A DNA stretch of 9,300 nucleotides from Candidatus Solibacter sp. (GTDB lineage Bacteria > Acidobacteriota > Terriglobia > Bryobacterales > Bryobacteraceae). This document shows positions 6,544 to 9,300 of the stretch, piece by piece; the stretch's first letter is position 1, and each line of letters opens with the position of its first letter. The notes beneath the pieces are model-generated. The model did not search any database. It saw only the letters and a program-made list of their open reading frames with translations, and was not told the DNA's origin. The stretch spans positions 1-9,300 of the forward strand of contig JADGNS010000113.1 of NCBI GenBank assembly GCA_017883355.1, in the 5' to 3' direction. The translations under genes were made by a program, and so were the position numbers.

Positions 6544-8100
6544 ATGGTTCCGAAAGTGGATATCAACCGTCGAGAATTTCTGGCCCCCGCGGCCGCTGGA
6601 GTAGCTCTCACTCTGGTCCCACGACATGTGCTGGGCGGGCCTGGATACGTCGCTCCAAGCGATAAGATTACCCTGGCTTACATCGGTTGCGGCACTCAGG
6701 GAACGCGAGAGATGCTGCGCCTGATCGCCTCCCCGGAGGTCCAGATCACGGCAGTCTGCGACCCAGTCAAGGACGGCACCAATTACGTCGACTGGGACAA
6801 AACCGGCATTCGCGACAGCGTGCGCAGGGCTCTGGAAAATCCCAATTGGGGAGCCGGGGTCAGCGGGATACGCGGCGGCCGCGATATGGCCAAGGAAATC
6901 ATCGAAACCTACTACGCGAAAAAGAGGCCGGCGGAGAACTTCAAAGGTGTCGCCTCCTATGCGGATTTCCGGGAGCTGCTGGAGAAAGAGAAGGACCTGG
7001 ACTCCGTCAAGATCATGACGCCTGACCACCTGCACGCGACCATTGCGCTTGCCGCCATGAAGAAACGCAAACACGTGCTCGTGCACAAGCCCCTGGCCAA
7101 TCGTGTGGCTGAAGTCCGCATGGTGGTGGATTCGGCCCGCAAGACGGGCGTGGCCACGCACCTGCTGGCTTGGAGAGCGCCCCTCACGGCGGTTCGACAG
7201 ATGATCCTCGACGGCGCCATCGGCACCTTGAAGGAAGTCCACAATTGGACCGACCGGCCGTTCTGGCCCCAGCAACTCGCTCTTCCAACCGACCGGCCGC
7301 CCATTCCGGCAAATTTCGACTGGGACCTGTGGCTGGGACCCGAGCAGGATCGTCCATACCACCCGAACTACACGCATGCCGTATTCCGCGGCTGGTACGA
7401 TTTCGGCGCCGGCAGCATTGCGGATATGGGCAACTACAGCATGTGGCCGATCTTCATGGCGCTGGACCTGCCCGTTCCGAACAGCATCGAGGCGCAATCC
7501 AGCTCCAGTTGCGAGATCAACGACCAGGTGAGCACGGTCAAGATGAATGACTTCGCTTTCCCGTACGCCAACCGCGTGTGCTTCAAGTTCGCAGCCCACG
7601 GGCAGTGGCCGGCGATGAAGCTGTACTGGTACGACGGAGGAATGCGCCCCTTCACACCTGACGAGATGTTGGAAGACGGCAAGTCCATTCCCGCAACCGG
7701 GACGCTGTTCGTCGGCGACAAGGGATTGATCCTGAACAACGAAATCGTTCCGGCGAAGAAGATGCAGGAGTATCGCTCTGCCAAAGGTCTTCCGCAGCCC
7801 CAAGGGGGACGGGGAGGCCGAGGGGGCGGCGGCGGGGGCGGCGGTGGCGAGTCCGAGTGGATCGCGGCTTTTAAGGGAGGGCCGGCATCGCAAGGCAATT
7901 TCCTGAATGCGGCCAACTGCTCCGAAGCCATTGCTCTGGCTGGGGTGGCGATCCGGTACGGCCGGAAGGTCTTCAACGAAAACCGTTGCGCGCCGGCGTT
8001 GCTGTGGGATGCGCAGAACATGAAGGTCACCAACATCGCCGAGGCAAACCAATTCCTCACCCGCGAATATCGCGACGGATGGAAGCTGACGGGCGCATAG
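6544..8100 (+). CDS. Tat-exported Gfo/Idh/MocA-family oxidoreductase, long form
   Basis: A 518-residue protein, longer than the 330-380 of ordinary family members and typical of the exported subgroup. INRREFLAPAAAGVALTLV (7-25) is a twin-arginine signal (Arg9-Arg10) with a hydrophobic core; the family's Zymomonas glucose-fructose oxidoreductase is likewise Tat-exported with tightly bound cofactor. KITLAYIGCGTQG (41-53) is the Rossmann nucleotide loop. MTPDHLHATIALAAM (158-172) and VLVHKPLAN (178-186) follow, with Lys182 in an HKP variant of the usual EKP. NFDWDLWLGP (257-266) and FRGWYDFGAGSIADMGNYSMW (281-301) are hallmark segments of the long exported form; Asp294 is kept but the usual catalytic His position is Tyr298. 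A Gly/Arg-rich stretch runs from 421 to 435, including nine consecutive glycines. Expected role: oxidation or reduction of a sugar hydroxyl in the periplasm. It is divergent from the exported TIM-barrel gene, which suggests a joint pathway. Substrate unknown. Confidence 0.92.
   Translation: MVPKVDINRREFLAPAAAGVALTLVPRHVLGGPGYVAPSDKITLAYIGCGTQGTREMLRLIASPEVQITAVCDPVKDGTNYVDWDKTGIRDSVRRALENPNWGAGVSGIRGGRDMAKEIIETYYAKKRPAENFKGVASYADFRELLEKEKDLDSVKIMTPDHLHATIALAAMKKRKHVLVHKPLANRVAEVRMVVDSARKTGVATHLLAWRAPLTAVRQMILDGAIGTLKEVHNWTDRPFWPQQLALPTDRPPIPANFDWDLWLGPEQDRPYHPNYTHAVFRGWYDFGAGSIADMGNYSMWPIFMALDLPVPNSIEAQSSSSCEINDQVSTVKMNDFAFPYANRVCFKFAAHGQWPAMKLYWYDGGMRPFTPDEMLEDGKSIPATGTLFVGDKGLILNNEIVPAKKMQEYRSAKGLPQPQGGRGGRGGGGGGGGGESEWIAAFKGGPASQGNFLNAANCSEAIALAGVAIRYGRKVFNENRCAPALLWDAQNMKVTNIAEANQFLTREYRDGWKLTGA
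7804..7838 (+). other. G-quadruplex-type motif on the coding strand
   Basis: Four G-runs of at least four bases lie at 7804-7808, 7811-7814, 7822-7826 and 7834-7838, with loops of 2, 7 and 7 bases, meeting the usual G4 pattern. They encode the Gly/Arg-rich insert of the exported oxidoreductase, so the motif would also be in the mRNA. Whether it folds, or merely reflects GGN glycine codons, cannot be told from sequence. Confidence 0.55.
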
Positions 8101-8126
8101 GCTCGCTGCCCGATCACGATTCGCCA

Positions 8127-8158
8127 AGCTACCAAACGCGGGGTGGCTCTTCTTTCTT
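8127..8158 (+). terminator. Possible intrinsic terminator of the exported oxidoreductase gene
   Basis: AGCTACC (8127-8133) can pair with GGTGGCT (8142-8148) as a 7-bp stem with one G-U pair and an 8-base loop, followed directly by the U-rich tract CTTCTTTCTT (8149-8158). It begins 26 bases after the oxidoreductase stop and overlaps the last codons of the convergent TPR gene, so it would act on the plus-strand transcript only. The stem is short, hence moderate confidence. Confidence 0.42.
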
Positions 8159-9300
8159 AAAGAGGCTGCCCTGGAAAAGACTGCTCATGTAAGGGGGCTC
8201 ATCATCTGGACCCGGATCATTCCCAATCATTCTGATCTGCTCCCGTTCGGCTTCCGCTTCCTGCTTCCGCCCCAGCGCGGCGTAGGCCTGTGCCAAACCC
8301 TTGTGCGCCCCTACAAAATGGGGACGCAGGCGGATGGCCGCGCGCTGCCGCTCTACCGCAAGTTGGTATTCGCCTCCTGCGAAAGCGATTCGGCCGGCCA
8401 GAGATTGGATCCACCAATCATCCGGTGAAAGTTGCAGAGCCTGCCGGATCACTGAATCCGCCGCGCCTTTCCGCCCGGCACCGCTGCGCAACATGCAGTC
8501 AGCCAGAAAGAAGTACGTCTCGGAACCGCGCGCACCCAGTGCGACCGCTGTTTCGAGCGCCTGTTGTGCCTCGTTGTAATGCTGGTGAGCATGTAGAATC
8601 ATCCCGTGCGCCACCCGGACGGCAGGCCACTCCGGCCACTGGTTCTGGATCTCATTCAGCAGATGTTCTGCATCTTCACCTTGCCGGGCAAATTCCAGCG
8701 TCGTTGCCTTCAACAGCAGAATCTCGCGGTTCTCCGGCAGGATGCGCGCCGCCTCGGCGATGCGGCGCAGTGCTTCGGAGGCCCGGCCATTCCTCACCAG
8801 GAATGCGGTTGCCTGCTGGAACAAATCGGGGCGTTTGGGTGCCCCACCGAGCGCCTCGTCGAGCGCCGAATCGGCATCCTGAATCTTCCCGGAGGCATGC
8901 AGCATTTGTGCGCGAGCCAGGTAATAATCGCTGCGTCGCGCGGATTCCGGTATCCGGTCCATCAGATCCAGCCCGGCTTTCGCACCGGTGGCAGGGCTTG
9001 CCGCGCGAAAGGTGGCCACGGCCAGATCGAGCGCGACATCGCCTGCCTGGGGATCGGCCCCCGCGGCCTGCCGCAACAGATCCCTGGCAAGAGCGTACTG
9101 GTTGGCTTCCAAGAGCGCACGCCCCGCTCCGGCGAGCACTGCCGCGCCGGGTTTCAAAGCGGCGATCCGCCTGGCTGCGGCTGCCACCCGATCCGTATTG
9201 CCTTCTTCGAGCATCAGTTTCAGGTAGACCAACTGCGCCGCGCTGTCCTCCGGATGATCGCGGACCGCTCTCTCCACACGGGCCCGGTATTCGGCATGTC
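8129..9300 (-). CDS. Tetratricopeptide-repeat protein, C-terminal part (start beyond right edge)
   Basis: The frame is open to the window's right edge (it reads H-A-E-Y-R-A-R-V-E-R-A before the first GTG), so the N-terminus is missing and about 390 residues are visible. The sequence is a run of roughly nine to ten degenerate 34-residue TPR units, each with the A/G-x-x-L/Y...A...P pattern: for example YYLARAQMLHASGKIQDADS, then AVRVAHGMILHAHQHYNEAQ, then VGAHKGLAQAYAALGRKQEA as the last full unit. The protein ends in a non-repeat tail rich in acidic, Pro and aromatic residues, with the small internal repeat SSLFQG/GSLFKK before the stop. TPR arrays form a superhelical protein-binding surface and have no enzyme activity of their own. 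Partner, location (no N-terminus to show a signal) and any extra N-terminal domain cannot be known here. It is convergent with the exported oxidoreductase (28 bp between stops), so there is no operon link to the sugar genes. Confidence 0.88.
   Translation of the reverse strand, partial: HAEYRARVERAVRDHPEDSAAQLVYLKLMLEEGNTDRVAAAARRIAALKPGAAVLAGAGRALLEANQYALARDLLRQAAGADPQAGDVALDLAVATFRAASPATGAKAGLDLMDRIPESARRSDYYLARAQMLHASGKIQDADSALDEALGGAPKRPDLFQQATAFLVRNGRASEALRRIAEAARILPENREILLLKATTLEFARQGEDAEHLLNEIQNQWPEWPAVRVAHGMILHAHQHYNEAQQALETAVALGARGSETYFFLADCMLRSGAGRKGAADSVIRQALQLSPDDWWIQSLAGRIAFAGGEYQLAVERQRAAIRLRPHFVGAHKGLAQAYAALGRKQEAEAEREQIRMIGNDPGPDDEPPYMSSLFQGSLFKKEEPPRVW

Noticed and set aside
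5714..6604. A 296-codon plus-strand open frame over the TIM-barrel gene
   Set aside because: It runs antisense to a protein with a clear Tat signal and barrel motifs and crosses the divergent promoter region; its translation is rich in His/Arg/Pro as in shadow frames.
6499..8127. A 542-codon open frame on the minus strand, antisense to the exported oxidoreductase
   Set aside because: The plus-strand frame has full family motifs, a Tat signal, promoter and ribosome binding site; the antisense translation has no recognisable domain.

Overview
The window is a compact, high-GC stretch (about 60% by eye) of a Gram-negative, probably soil-type bacterium. The best guess is Acidobacteriota, near Solibacter/Bryobacter. 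The guess rests on three things: an Oar-like TonB-dependent outer-membrane barrel, Tat-exported Gfo/Idh/MocA and TIM-barrel sugar enzymes with Gly/Arg-rich inserts, and a long TPR protein. It is inference from gene style, since no rRNA or other marker is present.

Layout. (1) 2-1774, plus: the C-terminal part of an outer-membrane receptor, cut by the left edge. (2) 1856-5454, plus: a three-gene run of a DegT/DnrJ/EryC1/StrS-type PLP aminotransferase, a cytosolic Gfo/Idh/MocA oxidoreductase joined to it by an ATGA stop/start overlap, and an APC-family 12-TM permease 57 bp downstream. (3) 5474-6400, minus: a Tat-exported xylose-isomerase-like TIM-barrel protein, convergent with the permease. (4) 6401-6543: a divergent promoter region with a good sigma70-like promoter on the plus strand and an 8-bp direct repeat. 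(5) 6544-8100, plus: a Tat-exported, 518-residue Gfo/Idh/MocA oxidoreductase. (6) 8129-9300, minus: the C-terminal part of a TPR-repeat protein, cut by the right edge.

How the genes may work together (inference). The receptor could bring a glycoside or sugar-like ligand across the outer membrane. The divergent exported pair (NAD(P)-type sugar dehydrogenase plus TIM-barrel isomerase/lyase) could carry out keto-sugar chemistry in the periplasm. The permease could move an amine-bearing product or an amino acid across the inner membrane, and the aminotransferase/dehydrogenase pair could interconvert hydroxyl, keto and amino forms of a sugar or cyclitol in the cytoplasm. No gene can be given a specific substrate from the sequence alone.

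The most notable signals are the divergent exported enzyme pair, the Gly/Arg-rich inserts found in both of its proteins, substitutions at usual catalytic or metal-ligand positions in three sugar enzymes, a G-quadruplex-type motif inside the exported oxidoreductase gene, and two mutually exclusive 9-bp stems ahead of the aminotransferase.
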